NCBI RefSeq assembly: GCF_029351045.1
Contig: NZ_JARKIN010000001.1
Span: forward strand, 5,735,001-5,799,000
Length of the DNA stretch: 64,000 nucleotides
Direction of reading: 5' to 3'
From: Streptomyces sp. WMMB303
GTDB taxonomy: Bacteria; Actinomycetota; Actinomycetes; Streptomycetales; Streptomycetaceae
In this document: positions 25,396 to 34,697 of the stretch, in pieces
Position numbering within the stretch: the stretch's first letter is position 1
Layout of the letters: each line of letters opens with the position of its first letter
The notes under the pieces: model-generated
Database searches by the model: none
The model's input: the letters and a program-made list of their open reading frames with translations, nothing else
Told to the model about the DNA's origin: nothing
Translations under genes and position numbers: made by a program

Positions 25396-26553
25396 ATGGC
25401 TACCGAGACCCAGGAATCCACCCCCACCGAAGACGCGGTGCGTGCGGCGCTCGCGACGGTGAACGATCCGGAGATCCACCGGCCGATCACCGACCTGGGG
25501 ATGGTCAAATCCATCGGTATCGCGCCCGGTGGCGCGGTCGACGTCGGGGTCTATCTGACGGTCTCCGGCTGTCCGCTGCGCGAGACCATCACCGCGAACG
25601 TGACCGAGGCCGTGCAGCGGGTGCCGGGGGTCACCTCCGTCAGCGTCGAGCTGGACGTGATGAGCGACGAGCAGCGCCGCGAGCTGGCGGCCTCCCTGCG
25701 GGGCGGCACCGCCGAGCGTGAGGTCCCCTTCGCCCAGCCCGGCTCGCTGACCCGGGTGTACTGCGTGGCCTCCGGCAAGGGCGGGGTCGGCAAGTCCTCG
25801 GTGACGGTGAACCTGGCCGCGGCGCTGGCCGCCGACGGGATGAAGGTCGGCGTGGTGGACGCCGACATCTACGGCCACTCCGTTCCCCGCATGCTGGGCA
25901 CGGACGGGCGTCCGACCCAGGTCGAGGACATGATCATGCCGCCGTCCGCGCACGGCGTGAAGGTGATCTCGATCGGGATGTTCACCCCGGGCAACGCACC
26001 CGTGGTGTGGCGCGGCCCGATGCTGCACCGCGCGCTCCAGCAGTTCCTGGCCGACGTCTACTGGGGCGATCTGGACGTGCTGCTGCTGGACCTGCCGCCC
26101 GGCACCGGGGACATCGCCATCTCGGTGGCCCAGCTCGTCCCGAACGCGGAGATCCTGGTGGTGACGACCCCGCAGCAGGCCGCGGCCGAGGTCGCCGAGC
26201 GTGCCGGGTCCATCGCCGTGCAGACCCATCAGAAGATCGTCGGCGTGATCGAGAACATGTCCGGCATGCCGTGCCCGCACTGCGACGAGATGGTCGACGT
26301 CTTCGGCAGCGGCGGCGGTCAGAAGGTGGCCGAGGGGCTGACCCGCACCACCGGCGCCGAGGTGCCGGTGCTCGGCGGCATCCCGATCGATCTGCGGCTG
26401 CGCGAGGGCGGCGACGAGGGCGAGCCGGTGGTCCTCAGCGACCCGGACTCCCCCGCCGGGAAGGCGCTGCGCACCGTCGCCGACAAGCTCAGCTCGCGCC
26501 AGCGCGGCCTGTCGGGCATGTCGCTGGGGCTCACCCCGAGCAACAAGTTCTGA
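25396..26553 (+). CDS. mrp: Mrp/ApbC-type Fe-S cluster carrier ATPase
   Basis: 385-residue P-loop NTPase that carries and transfers Fe-S clusters. N-terminal MIP18/DUF59 domain (about 1-95; ATVNDPEIHRPITDLGMV), deviant Walker A GKGGVGKSS near residue 129, and the Mrp signature LLLDLPPGTGDIAI. The CPHC cluster-binding pair lies near residue 293. Start ATG 25396, 45 bp after the DUF1003 stop, possibly with its own promoter. Confidence 0.95.
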   Translation: MATETQESTPTEDAVRAALATVNDPEIHRPITDLGMVKSIGIAPGGAVDVGVYLTVSGCPLRETITANVTEAVQRVPGVTSVSVELDVMSDEQRRELAASLRGGTAEREVPFAQPGSLTRVYCVASGKGGVGKSSVTVNLAAALAADGMKVGVVDADIYGHSVPRMLGTDGRPTQVEDMIMPPSAHGVKVISIGMFTPGNAPVVWRGPMLHRALQQFLADVYWGDLDVLLLDLPPGTGDIAISVAQLVPNAEILVVTTPQQAAAEVAERAGSIAVQTHQKIVGVIENMSGMPCPHCDEMVDVFGSGGGQKVAEGLTRTTGAEVPVLGGIPIDLRLREGGDEGEPVVLSDPDSPAGKALRTVADKLSSRQRGLSGMSLGLTPSNKF

Positions 26554-26639
26554 GGCCGCCAGGCGCCCGTACGGCGCCGCGCGCCCCCCGTGCGGTGAGC
26601 ACCGGGCGGGGGTCGGCGCGGGCCCGCCCGGCCGGGCGC

Positions 26640-27296
26640 TCAGCCCCGCTCGTATCCGGTGATGTCCTTCACCACGGCGAAGCCGAGCCCGTAGGCGCTC
26701 ATCCCGCGCCCGTAGGCGCCCAGGTGGACGCCTTCCTGGGCCGAGCCGGCGAGCACCCAGCCGTACGCGGACTCGCGGTAGTGGAAGTCGGTGGGGATGC
26801 CGTCCACCGGCAGCGAGAGGCTGCTCCAGCCGGAGCCGTCCAGGTCGTCGGCGAGTTCCCAGGCGACACCGGTCTGCTGGTCGAGCCAGTCCTGCCGCAG
26901 GCTGCGGTCCATCTCCATCGGGAAGCTGCACGAGAGCAGCCCCGAGCCGGCCAGCCAGGCGGCGGTGGAGACGGAGGTGGCCTCCAGCGTGCCGGTGCCG
27001 TCACCGCTGCGCCGCACAGGGCGGCTGGCGAGGGTGACGACGACGGCGAAGCTCTCGTCCTCCGGGGTGGTCTCGACACGGAGGGAGGGCTCCTCGCCGT
27101 GGCCGGTGGAACCGTGCTCGACCGTGCCGTCGGCCGCCGTGCCGACCTGCATCAGCCAGCGTGGCCCGGTGAAGGCCGCGTCCAGGCCGTACCACGGAAA
27201 AGCGGCCATCAGATAGTCGTCCACAGCCCGCCGCGCGCCGGGAACCCCCTGTGCGGCGGGCCCGGATTCACCGGCCGGCCGACTCGTCGTCTCCAT
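26640..27296 (-). CDS. Conserved hypothetical protein
   Basis: 218 residues, no signal peptide or membrane segment. Aromatic-rich segments (MAAFPWYGLDAAFTGPRWLMQVG, HYRESAYGWVLAGS, YGRGMSAYGLGFAVVKDITGYE) suggest a compact alpha/beta domain. I do not recognise the family, but the gene's place between mrp and tatB and its normal codon use suggest a real, conserved gene. ATG start at 27296. Convergent with mrp, with no clean terminator seen between them. Confidence 0.65.
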   Translation of the reverse strand: METTSRPAGESGPAAQGVPGARRAVDDYLMAAFPWYGLDAAFTGPRWLMQVGTAADGTVEHGSTGHGEEPSLRVETTPEDESFAVVVTLASRPVRRSGDGTGTLEATSVSTAAWLAGSGLLSCSFPMEMDRSLRQDWLDQQTGVAWELADDLDGSGWSSLSLPVDGIPTDFHYRESAYGWVLAGSAQEGVHLGAYGRGMSAYGLGFAVVKDITGYERG

Positions 27297-27518
27297 CTGT
27301 GCGACGCCTCCTCATTGCCCTGTTGCCTGGGCAGCCGAGCTCCTCGGACGGCGACCCCCGACACTGGGAGGATAGCCACACCGGTCCGCCGTGTCGGTCA
27401 TGCCCGGTGGATCAGGACGCGGTGCGAGTGGCGAGATGGACGGCAAACGCCACAGATGTCCCGGTGGTGTGAATGCCGAGGTGACGGGATCGTTGCCTGA
27501 TGAGGCGTCAAATGAGGG

Positions 27519-28037
27519 TCAGGTGGCGTCCGCGTCGAACGGCGGCGGGTCGCCCTTGCGGAGCACGTCCCCGTGCACCGGTCGGCCGTTCACCCCGTCG
27601 GAGGTGCGCTTGGTCAGATCCGGTGCCTGCTGACCGCCGCCCCGGAGACCCTTGCCGGTCCGCTCGGACCCGCCGGAGCCGCTGCCGCGGGAGGAGCCGG
27701 CACCCCCGCTGTCGGTGCCGTTGACCGCGTCGGTGACTTCGGCCAGATCCTTGCGCAGGTCGAAGCTGTTGCTGATCTCCTTGATGCCCAGGTCGTCGTT
27801 GTCCAGCAGGTGCTTGCGCGCGAAGTTCTTCGGATTCAGGTCCTCGAACTCGAAGTCCTTGAACTCCGGTCCCAGCTCGCTCCGGATGTCCTCCTTCGCG
27901 CTGTCGGAGAACTGGCGCACCTTGCGAATGAAGGCGGAGACGTCCTGGATCACCTTGGGGAGTTTCTCGGGGCCGAACACGAGCACCGCCAGCACGATGA
28001 GCGCGACCAGCTCCAGTGGTCCTATATCGAAGAACAC
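27519..28037 (-). CDS. tatB: TatB, Sec-independent translocase subunit
   Basis: 172 residues. An N-terminal transmembrane helix (IGPLELVALIVLAVLVFGP) with the hinge FGPEKLPKVIQ is followed by an amphipathic helix and a long charged cytoplasmic tail (ending PFDADAT), as in TatB proteins of the twin-arginine translocon that export folded proteins. GTG start at 28037. It directly follows htrA in a stress operon, which fits quality control of exported proteins. tatA and tatC are not in the window. Confidence 0.92.
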   Translation of the reverse strand: MFFDIGPLELVALIVLAVLVFGPEKLPKVIQDVSAFIRKVRQFSDSAKEDIRSELGPEFKDFEFEDLNPKNFARKHLLDNDDLGIKEISNSFDLRKDLAEVTDAVNGTDSGGAGSSRGSGSGGSERTGKGLRGGGQQAPDLTKRTSDGVNGRPVHGDVLRKGDPPPFDADAT

Positions 28038-28132
28038 CGCGCAGCTCCCTCACTCCGTCCACGGCTCCTGCAGCCAGATGTCACGGTACCCGCCCGCGGC
28101 CCGCGAGCGGGACCCCGCCCGGGCGCCCGGCG

Positions 28133-29788
28133 TCAGCCGGTGGCGGAGCCGAGCGTCACCCGGACCGTCCGCCGCGCACCCTCCGCACCCCCGCCCAGTA
28201 CGGTCAGCTCCAGCTTCTCGCCCGGACGGTGGCTGCGGATCCGGACGATCAGCTCCTCGCCCCCGGTCACGGGCTTCCCGCCGACCTCGGTGATCACATC
28301 CCCGGCCGCCAGCCCGGCCCGGTCGGCCGGACCGCCCGGCACGACCGCACCGCGGCCGCCGGTGCCACCGATCCGCGCCCCCTCGCCCTCGTACCGCATG
28401 TCGAGGGAGACGCCGATGACCGGATGGGTGGCGCGGCCCTCGTTGATGAGTTCCTCGGCGATCCGGCGCGCCTGGTTGACCGGAATGGCGAAGCCCAGAC
28501 CGACACTGCCGCCACCCTCTCCGCCGGACAGGCCCGGAGCGCCGCCCGCGCCCCTGATCGCGCTGTTCACCCCCACGACCCGGCCCCGGGCGTCCACCAG
28601 CGGGCCGCCGGAGTTTCCGGGATTCATCGGAGCGTCGGTCTGCAGCGCGTTCACATAGCTCAGCTCGCTGCCCGGCTCCCCGCCCCCCGCCGTGATGGGC
28701 CGCTCGGTGGCGCTGACGATGCCGGTGGTGACCGTGCCGTCCAGGTCGAAGGGGGCGCCGAAGGCGATGACGGGGTCGCCGACCCGGACGGCGTCGGAGT
28801 CGCCGAGCGGCAGCGGGGTCAGCCCGGAGACGTGGGAGACCTGGACGACCGCCAGGTCGTAGCCGGCGTCGCCGCCGACCACCTCGCCTGTCGCCGTCTG
28901 ACCGCCGTCGAAGGTGACCCGGACCCCGTCGGCGGACTCGGCGCCCTCGACGACATGGTGGTTGGTGAGGATGTGGCCGCGCCGGTCCAGTACGAAGCCG
29001 GTGCCCGTGGCCTCGGCGCCGCCGCCGCGCGCATGCAGCGTGACGACGCCGGGCAGGGTCTGCCGCGCGATCCCCGCGATGCTCCCCTTCGGCCGCGCGC
29101 CCCCCTCGGCCGCCGCGGTACGGGGCAGTTCGATGTCGCTCACGGAGCCGTTCCGCTCGATGTAAGCGCCGATGAGCCCGCCCGCGCCACCGGCCACCAG
29201 CGCCAGCACCAGGGCGCCGAGCGCGATCCCGCGCCCGCCGGGCCGGGGCCGCGCGGGAGGCCGCGGCGGGAGCGGCGGCACGGCGGACTGCGGGACCGGC
29301 TGCGGCTCAGGCCCCCTGGACGGCCCGCCGGACTCCGGCGCCCCGGTGCTCCGCTGGTCCACCGGGGGCACCGCGGCAGAGCCGGAACCCTCGGCCGGCA
29401 CCCCGTTCGGTGGCGTCGTGCTGCCGGGCGGCAGGGCGACGCCGCGCGGCGGGGTGACCGGCGGACGCAGGACGGGCGGTGCGGGGGCCCAGGGGCCGGG
29501 CCCGCCGTAGGGAGGTGTGGAGTACGGATCCACGCCGTGCAGCGGCTCGGGGCACGCGGCGGGCGCCGCGGCCGGCTCCCCGGCCGCGGCCTGCGCCTCA
29601 GGACCGGCGCTGCCCGGCGCGGCGGACCCCCCGGCGGCTGCCTCGGCGGCCTGCTCCCGCGCGGACTCGACCGCCGCGGGCCCGGTCTCCGCGGAGCGGG
29701 TCTCCGCGGGCTGGGTCCGGCGGTCCGGGACCCGGCGTGGGCGGCTCCACCACTTCGGCTCCTGCCTGGTGGCGTTCGGCTCGTCCAT
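28133..29788 (-). CDS. HtrA/DegP-type S1C serine protease, membrane anchored
   Basis: 551 residues. A cytoplasmic Pro/Gly/Ala-rich disordered region (1-185) is followed by one transmembrane helix (about 188-208), an extracellular trypsin-like domain and a C-terminal PDZ domain (about 460-550). The catalytic triad is visible: His in TNHHVVEG, Asp in YDLAVVQV, Ser in GNSGGPLVD. It degrades or refolds damaged envelope proteins. ATG start at 29788, 122 bp after the anti-sigma gene on the same strand, and 95 bp before tatB. Confidence 0.94.
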   Translation of the reverse strand: MDEPNATRQEPKWWSRPRRVPDRRTQPAETRSAETGPAAVESAREQAAEAAAGGSAAPGSAGPEAQAAAGEPAAAPAACPEPLHGVDPYSTPPYGGPGPWAPAPPVLRPPVTPPRGVALPPGSTTPPNGVPAEGSGSAAVPPVDQRSTGAPESGGPSRGPEPQPVPQSAVPPLPPRPPARPRPGGRGIALGALVLALVAGGAGGLIGAYIERNGSVSDIELPRTAAAEGGARPKGSIAGIARQTLPGVVTLHARGGGAEATGTGFVLDRRGHILTNHHVVEGAESADGVRVTFDGGQTATGEVVGGDAGYDLAVVQVSHVSGLTPLPLGDSDAVRVGDPVIAFGAPFDLDGTVTTGIVSATERPITAGGGEPGSELSYVNALQTDAPMNPGNSGGPLVDARGRVVGVNSAIRGAGGAPGLSGGEGGGSVGLGFAIPVNQARRIAEELINEGRATHPVIGVSLDMRYEGEGARIGGTGGRGAVVPGGPADRAGLAAGDVITEVGGKPVTGGEELIVRIRSHRPGEKLELTVLGGGAEGARRTVRVTLGSATG

Positions 29789-29910
29789 GCACTCTCCAGT
29801 TGGTCACCCACGACTCACGCCCTCCCCGGACCTCGGCCGGGGGCAGGGCGTCGGAAGGATTCAACCAGGAACGCGGCGCGCCGCCCAGCGCGCGTCAACC
29901 CGGCGCCGCG

Positions 29911-30951
29911 TCACCGCCCGGCCGGACCCGGCGCGGTGGCGGAGAGCGAACTCGTCACCCCCGGAGCGCGGCCGGGGAACGAGCGCAGCACGGAGGGGTC
30001 GTGCCGGACGGCCGGCCGCCGGGCGAGCCGCATCTCGGTGGAGGGCTCCTTCCTCGGCCCGCCGGACAGCAGCGAGCCCGAACCGCGCAGTGCGCTCAGG
30101 GTGCCCGCCGTACCGCTGTCCTCGTACCAGCCGGAGGCGTTGGTGGCGGGCGAGAGCCGGGCGGGGGCCGAGCGCCGCAGCATGCTCACGGGCGCGTTCG
30201 GCTGCGCGGTGGGGGCCGCCGCACCGTAGGAGGCCACGGGCGCGAAGGTGGGGCCTGAGTCCGAACCGCGGGTGCTCTGGGTGCCCCCGCGCTGGTCGCC
30301 GCCGCGCCGTCTGCCGTCCCGGGAGGCCCCGGAGCCGGAAGCCGGGCTGCGTACCGCGTTGGCGGAGGGGTTGTCGCCGCCCGTCCCGCCGGAGGTGCTC
30401 GCCGCACCCGAGGCCAGGGTGCCGCCGAAGGCGAGGGCCGCCAGGGAGAAGGCGCCCGCCGCGGCGAACGCGAAACGGCGGCCTCGGGATGCCGAGCGCT
30501 CCCGCTCGGCACGTTCGGCCCGCTCGGCGCTGTCGGGCGGCGGGATCTCATGTATCCGGAAGCCGCCGGGCGGGGTGAGCGGGCTGCGCCCGCCGCTCCG
30601 GCCGCCGGGAAGGTGGTCGAGGGCCCAGGGCGAGCGGCCGGAGCCGCCCGGCAGCACGGGCGCGGCGAACGCGCCGCCGCCCGGCCCGCCGGGGCCGGGG
30701 CCGGCCCCGGCCCCGGGGCGCGGGTCGCCGTCCGCGGGCAGGCCCTGCAGCCTGGCGAGGAGCCCGTCCGAGGGCGGTGGCGGCGCGGCGTCCGCGAAGA
30801 CGTTCTTGAGCCGGCGCTGCGCATCGGCCTCGGCCTTGCACCCCGGGCAGGTGGCCAGATGCGCAAGCACCCGCTCGCGCGCGTCGTGCCCCAGCTCCCC
30901 GTCGACCAGTGCGGCGAGGCGGTCTCCGAGATGGTGTTCGGCGGAGGTCAC
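29911..30951 (-). CDS. Zinc anti-sigma factor, membrane anchored (RseA-like)
   Basis: 346 residues. An N-terminal zf-HC2/ZAS domain has the H-x3-C-x2-C ligand set in HLATCPGC (about 31-38), which holds the partner ECF sigma factor inactive. One transmembrane segment lies near 165-190 ([18 protein letters not shown]), with disordered linkers on both sides and an extracellular Ser/Arg-rich tail. It is more than twice the usual ~150 residues for this group because of the low-complexity linkers. GTG start overlaps the sigma-factor stop (GTGA), the standard coupling for sigma/anti-sigma pairs. Confidence 0.88.
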   Translation of the reverse strand: MTSAEHHLGDRLAALVDGELGHDARERVLAHLATCPGCKAEADAQRRLKNVFADAAPPPPSDGLLARLQGLPADGDPRPGAGAGPGPGGPGGGAFAAPVLPGGSGRSPWALDHLPGGRSGGRSPLTPPGGFRIHEIPPPDSAERAERAERERSASRGRRFAFAAAGAFSLAALAFGGTLASGAASTSGGTGGDNPSANAVRSPASGSGASRDGRRRGGDQRGGTQSTRGSDSGPTFAPVASYGAAAPTAQPNAPVSMLRRSAPARLSPATNASGWYEDSGTAGTLSALRGSGSLLSGGPRKEPSTEMRLARRPAVRHDPSVLRSFPGRAPGVTSSLSATAPGPAGR

Positions 30952-31721
30952 CCGGCGCTCACCTCGCCCGCCCGGGCCGACGGCATCACCGCGCTCAGGG
31001 TGCGCCGCTGCTCGGTGCGCGCGGCGGGCGAGCGGTGCTGGAGCGCCTTGCGCAGGTGGGATCGGCCGCGGTGGATCCGGCTGCGGACGGTGCCGAGCTT
31101 GACCCCGAGTGTCGCGGCGATCTCCTCGTAGGAGAGCCCCTCGATGTCGCAGAGCACCACGGCGGCGCGGAACTCGGGGGCGAGGGTGTCCAGGGCCTGC
31201 TGGACGTCCGCGTCGAAGTGGGTGTCGTTGAAGTGCTGCTGCGGGGTGGGCTCGCGGCTGGGCAGCCGCTCGGCGGCGTCGTCGGCGAGCGCGTCGAAGC
31301 GGATGCGCTGCTTGCGCCGGACCATGTCCAGGAAGAGGTTCGTGGTGATCCGGTGCAGCCAGCCCTCGAAGGTGCCGGGCGTGTAGGTCGACAGCGACCG
31401 GAAGACCCGGACGAAGACCTCCTGGGTGAGGTCCTCGGCATCGTGCTGGTTACCGGTCAGGCGGTAGGCGAGGCGGTAGACCCGGGCGCTGTGGTTGCTG
31501 ACGATCTCCTCCCAGGAAGGAGGGGTCCACGCCTGCGCGTCCGCATCGGTCGCGAAAGTCGCCGTGGTCGCGGAATCGGCGGTGCGGGACTGGTCAGCGG
31601 TGTCGGTCACGGATTTCGGCTGTCCCGTCGACCTGCGGAATCTGGAGAAGACGCCGCGGTCCCGGCTTGCAGCCGCACCTCCCCTGTCGGCTCTGGTGGT
31701 GTCCACTGGAGCCCCTACCAT
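30948..31721 (-). CDS. ECF RNA polymerase sigma factor (M. tuberculosis SigE-type)
   Basis: 257-residue extracytoplasmic-function sigma factor. Region 2 shows [20 protein letters not shown] followed by VFVRVFRSL and [16 protein letters not shown] (about 90-145). Region 4 shows [18 protein letters not shown] and [15 protein letters not shown] (about 205-240). The N-terminal 75 residues are extended and polar. ATG start at 31721 with GGGAGA upstream; longer in-frame starts run into the divergent methyltransferase promoter. The order sigma, anti-sigma, htrA, tatB matches sigE-rseA-htrA-tatB of M. tuberculosis. The gene named sigE in S. coelicolor is a different ECF factor, so no symbol is given. 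Confidence 0.92.
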   Translation of the reverse strand: MVGAPVDTTRADRGGAAASRDRGVFSRFRRSTGQPKSVTDTADQSRTADSATTATFATDADAQAWTPPSWEEIVSNHSARVYRLAYRLTGNQHDAEDLTQEVFVRVFRSLSTYTPGTFEGWLHRITTNLFLDMVRRKQRIRFDALADDAAERLPSREPTPQQHFNDTHFDADVQQALDTLAPEFRAAVVLCDIEGLSYEEIAATLGVKLGTVRSRIHRGRSHLRKALQHRSPAARTEQRRTLSAVMPSARAGEVSAG

Positions 31722-31878
31722 AGCCACATCTCCCGTTAGCTCCGGATAAGAAACTTTGCCCGGCTTTGCCGACCGCCCTCCGGCGGTCCCTGCTCCCTCA
31801 ACGCCCGGCCCCAACTGCGGGTTCCCGGGGCAACGGATACAGTCACGATTGCGTGGAGGACGGGGACAGGAGAGGGCC

Positions 31879-32544
31879 ATTACCGGCAACCGGCAGACGA
31901 GCTGGGAGTTCGCCGACGCGTACGGCGCCGAGCTCGTCGAGAACGCCGAGAGCGAAGCACTGCGCTGGGCCCGCGACCGGGCCCAGGAGGCTGGGCTGCG
32001 CACGGTCTCCCCCGCCACCGGAGCGGCACTGCGGCTGCTGGCCGCGGCCGCCGAGGCCAAGGCGGTCGCGGAGATCGGTACCGGCACCGGCGTCTCCGGA
32101 CTGCACCTGCTGCACGGGATGCGCTCCGACGGGGTGCTCACGACGGTCGACACCGAACCGGAGCGGCAGCAGTTCGCCAGGGAGGCGTTCCGCGCGGCCG
32201 GGTTCGTCGGCAGCGGGGGCAACAGGGTGCGCTTCATCCCCGGCCGGGCGCTGGACGTGCTGCCACGGCTGGCGGACGGCGGATACGACCTCGTCTTCTG
32301 CGACGGGGACCGGACGGAGTGCCTGGACTACCTCGCCGAATCGTTGCGGCTGCTGCGGGACGGCGGGCTGATCTGCTTCGCCGGGGTCTTCGCCGACGGG
32401 CGGACGGGCGAGGCCGCGGACCAGTCCCAGGAAGTGCTGCGACTGCGCGAGCTGTTGCGCACCGTCCGGGAGAGCACGCTGCTGGTGCCCTCGCTCCTGC
32501 CGGTGGGCGACGGACTGCTGTGCGCGGTCAAACGCGGGGAGTGA
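31879..32544 (+). CDS. O-methyltransferase (class I, SAM dependent), ATT start likely
   Basis: 221 residues if translation begins at ATT 31879, giving [27 protein letters not shown] ends two bases before it, and no ATG/GTG occurs in frame near by. A TTG at 31849 is possible but lacks a ribosome binding site; the next ATG upstream (31756) lies in the promoter zone. Motif I is [15 protein letters not shown] (about 62-76), then [10 protein letters not shown] and [10 protein letters not shown], as in COMT-like methyltransferases. It is divergent from the sigma-factor operon and ends before a bidirectional terminator. Substrate unknown. Confidence 0.85.
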   Translation: MTGNRQTSWEFADAYGAELVENAESEALRWARDRAQEAGLRTVSPATGAALRLLAAAAEAKAVAEIGTGTGVSGLHLLHGMRSDGVLTTVDTEPERQQFAREAFRAAGFVGSGGNRVRFIPGRALDVLPRLADGGYDLVFCDGDRTECLDYLAESLRLLRDGGLICFAGVFADGRTGEAADQSQEVLRLRELLRTVRESTLLVPSLLPVGDGLLCAVKRGE

Positions 32545-32681
32545 CGGAGTCGTCGCACAGCGCGTCCGTGCTGCCGCCGGGCCTCCCGGAGCGGCTCGGT
32601 CCGGGTTCCGGACCCGGCCGGCAGAGGGGCGCCTGCGCGGCTGCGCCCGGACCGGAGAGGGCTGCGCCCGGGGAGACGAAA

Positions 32682-32720
32682 CCGCCCCGGCGCACACGCG
32701 TGGCGTGCCTACCGGGGCGG
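32682..32720. terminator. Bidirectional terminator between methyltransferase and DUF3117
   Basis: Nine-base GC arms (32682-32690 with 32712-32720) with an inner GCAC/GTGC stem, between convergent genes. Read on the minus strand it is followed by TTTCG, so it best serves DUF3117, and it can also stop the methyltransferase transcript. Confidence 0.6.
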
Positions 32721-32735
32721 CGATCCGCGGAGCGC

Positions 32736-32903
32736 TCAGCCGCAGACCTTCTTCAGCTCCTCGCCGAGCGCTGTCGCCTCATCCGGTGTCAGCTCGACGA
32801 CGAGTCGCCCACCGCCTTCGAGCGGAACGCGCATGACGATGCCCCGCCCCTCTTTGGTCACCTCGAGCGGGCCGTCACCCGTCCGCGGCTTCATGGCCGC
32901 CAT
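32736..32903 (-). CDS. DUF3117 family protein
   Basis: 55 residues: MAAMKPRTGDGPLEVTKEG, followed by RGIVMRVPLEGGGRLVVEL and a C-terminal LGEELKKVCG. This is the highly conserved actinobacterial DUF3117 family at full family length. Cytosolic, function unknown. AAGGGGA ribosome binding site before ATG 32903. In M. tuberculosis the counterpart lies next to tag, as it nearly does here. Confidence 0.92.
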   Translation of the reverse strand: MAAMKPRTGDGPLEVTKEGRGIVMRVPLEGGGRLVVELTPDEATALGEELKKVCG

Positions 32904-33213
32904 GCTCGTTCCCCTTCCTGAAACCAGCCGATCGCGCCGGGGGTCCCGTAAGCGGGCACAGTTTCACCGGCATCGAACACATTGCTTCTTCGTCATTATC
33001 CCGCATGGCAGGACCCGATGACCAACATCGGTCGACATCTCTTCTTCCTCGACCACCCACAAACCCACCCAATGCGGCGGCCGCCCCGCGGTACTGCCCG
33101 GAATTCCCCTCCGTCACCGGCGTCCCTCGGTTTGACGCAGGTCACATCCGCCGGGGCCGCGGAGCGTGCGCGGTGCCCTGTCAGCGCCCGACGATCCGGG
33201 TCATGCTGAGGGC
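32904..33213. promoter_or_regulatory. Divergent intergenic region, DUF3117 / enoyl-CoA hydratase
   Basis: 310 bp with locally lower GC (about 32955-33075), presumably holding promoters for both genes. GGATAAT on the minus strand near 33000 is a possible -10, but I could not pair it with a -35. No gene, repeat or RNA element is recognised here. Confidence 0.35.
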
Positions 33214-34002
33214 ATGTCCGACACCGTGCGCTACGAAGTGACCGAGGGGCTCGCGAAGGTCGTGCTCGACCGCCCCGACGCGATGAACGCCCTCGACAAC
33301 GAGACCAAGGCCGCCCTGCGCGACACCCTGCGACGGGCCGCCGACGACGAGGGGGTACGCGCGGTGCTGCTCACCGGCAGCGGCCGCGCCTTCTGCGTGG
33401 GCCAGGACCTCAAGGAGCACACCGGCGCCCTCGAAAAGGGCGGCGGAAGCGCCCTGAACACCGTCGAGGAGCACTACAACCCGATCACTCTGGCCCTAGC
33501 CGGGATGCCGAAGCCGGTGGTGGCGGGCGTCAACGGGGTGGCCGCCGGGGCCGGCGCGGGCTTCGCCCTCGCCTGCGACTACCGGATCCTGGCGGACACC
33601 GCGGCATTCAACACCTCCTTCGCCGGGGTGGCGCTGACCGCGGACTCCGGCGTCTCCTGGACGCTGCCGCGCCTGGTGGGCCCGGGCCGGGCCGCCGACC
33701 TGCTGCTCTTCCCGCGCAGTGTCAAGGCCGACGAGGCGCTGGAGCTGGGGCTGGCCAACCGGGTGGTGCCCGCCGCCGAGCTCGCCGCGGAGGCCGAGGC
33801 CGTCGCCCGGCAGCTCGCGCAGGGGCCGACCGCGGCCTACGCGGCGCTCAAGGAGTCCCTGGCCTACGGCTCCTCCCACTCCCTGGCCGAGACGCTCGCC
33901 AAGGAGTCCGAACTCCAGCTGCGGCTGGGCGGCTCCGCCGACCACCGGATCGCCGTGGAGGCGTTCGTGCACAAGCAGCAGCCCCGCTTCACCGGGCGCT
34001 GA
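33214..34002 (+). CDS. Enoyl-CoA hydratase/isomerase family protein
   Basis: 262-residue crotonase-fold enzyme acting on CoA thioesters, probably fatty acid or phenylacetate-type degradation. DRPDAMNALDNET near the N-terminus, oxyanion-hole segments GRAFCVGQDL and VNGVAAGAGAGFALACDYRI (about 100-120), and FNTSFAGVALTADSG. The typical crotonase glutamates are replaced in part, as in PaaG-type isomerases. ATG start at 33214. Single gene, convergent with tag. Confidence 0.9.
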   Translation: MSDTVRYEVTEGLAKVVLDRPDAMNALDNETKAALRDTLRRAADDEGVRAVLLTGSGRAFCVGQDLKEHTGALEKGGGSALNTVEEHYNPITLALAGMPKPVVAGVNGVAAGAGAGFALACDYRILADTAAFNTSFAGVALTADSGVSWTLPRLVGPGRAADLLLFPRSVKADEALELGLANRVVPAAELAAEAEAVARQLAQGPTAAYAALKESLAYGSSHSLAETLAKESELQLRLGGSADHRIAVEAFVHKQQPRFTGR

Positions 34003-34049
34003 GCTCGCGGCCGCGGGCTTCCGCCCGCCGGCTGCGCGTTCCGGGCGGG

Positions 34050-34697
34050 TCAGCCGGCGGCGGAGCCGCGGCACCAGCAGTCCGCCAGGTGGTCGTCGAC
34101 CAGCCCGCACGCCTGCATCAGCGCGTAGACGGTGGTGGGGCCCACGAAGCGGAAGCCGCGCCGTTTGAGCTCCTTGGCCAGGGCGGCCGACTCGGGCGTG
34201 CTGCCGGGCACCTCCGCCGTCGTGCGGGGCGCGGGCCGGGCGGCCGGGTCGGGGGCGTAGGACCACACCAGCCGGTCCAGCTCGCCCGGCTCCCACCCGG
34301 CCGCGACCCGCGCGTTGCCGAGGGCCGCGCCGATCTTGGCCCGGTTGCGCACGATGCCGCTGTCGGCCAGCAGGCGCCGCTCGTCGTCCTCGGTGAACCG
34401 CGCGACGGCGGCGATGCGGAAGTCCGCGAACGCGGCGCGGAACGCCTCGCGCTTGCGCAGGATCGTCAGCCACGAGAGGCCGGACTGGAAACCCTCCAGG
34501 CACAGCCGCTCGTAGAGCGCGTCGTCGCCGTGCACCGGACGGCCCCACTCGGTGTCGTGGTAGGCCGCGTAGTCCTCCGCGCTCGTGCCCCAGGGGCAGC
34601 GGGCGCGCCCGTCGGGGCCGGGCACCGCGGCGCCGGCGGAATGCTCGGGGGCGGCGGCCGAGAGCTCGGGAGCGGCGTCGTCGGGTCCGGTGGTCAT
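34050..34697 (-). CDS. tag: DNA-3-methyladenine glycosylase I
   Basis: 215-residue base-excision repair enzyme that removes 3-methyladenine from DNA. Family signatures: RCPWG near 34, YHDTEWGRPVHGDDALYERLCLEGFQSGLSWLTIL, FRFVGPTTVYALMQACGLVDDH, and a C-terminal CW pair that with the N-terminal cysteine and His residues binds the structural zinc. N-terminal 30 residues are an alanine-rich extension. ATG start overlaps the stop of the DivIVA-type gene (ATGA). Confidence 0.95.
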   Translation of the reverse strand: MTTGPDDAAPELSAAAPEHSAGAAVPGPDGRARCPWGTSAEDYAAYHDTEWGRPVHGDDALYERLCLEGFQSGLSWLTILRKREAFRAAFADFRIAAVARFTEDDERRLLADSGIVRNRAKIGAALGNARVAAGWEPGELDRLVWSYAPDPAARPAPRTTAEVPGSTPESAALAKELKRRGFRFVGPTTVYALMQACGLVDDHLADCWCRGSAAG

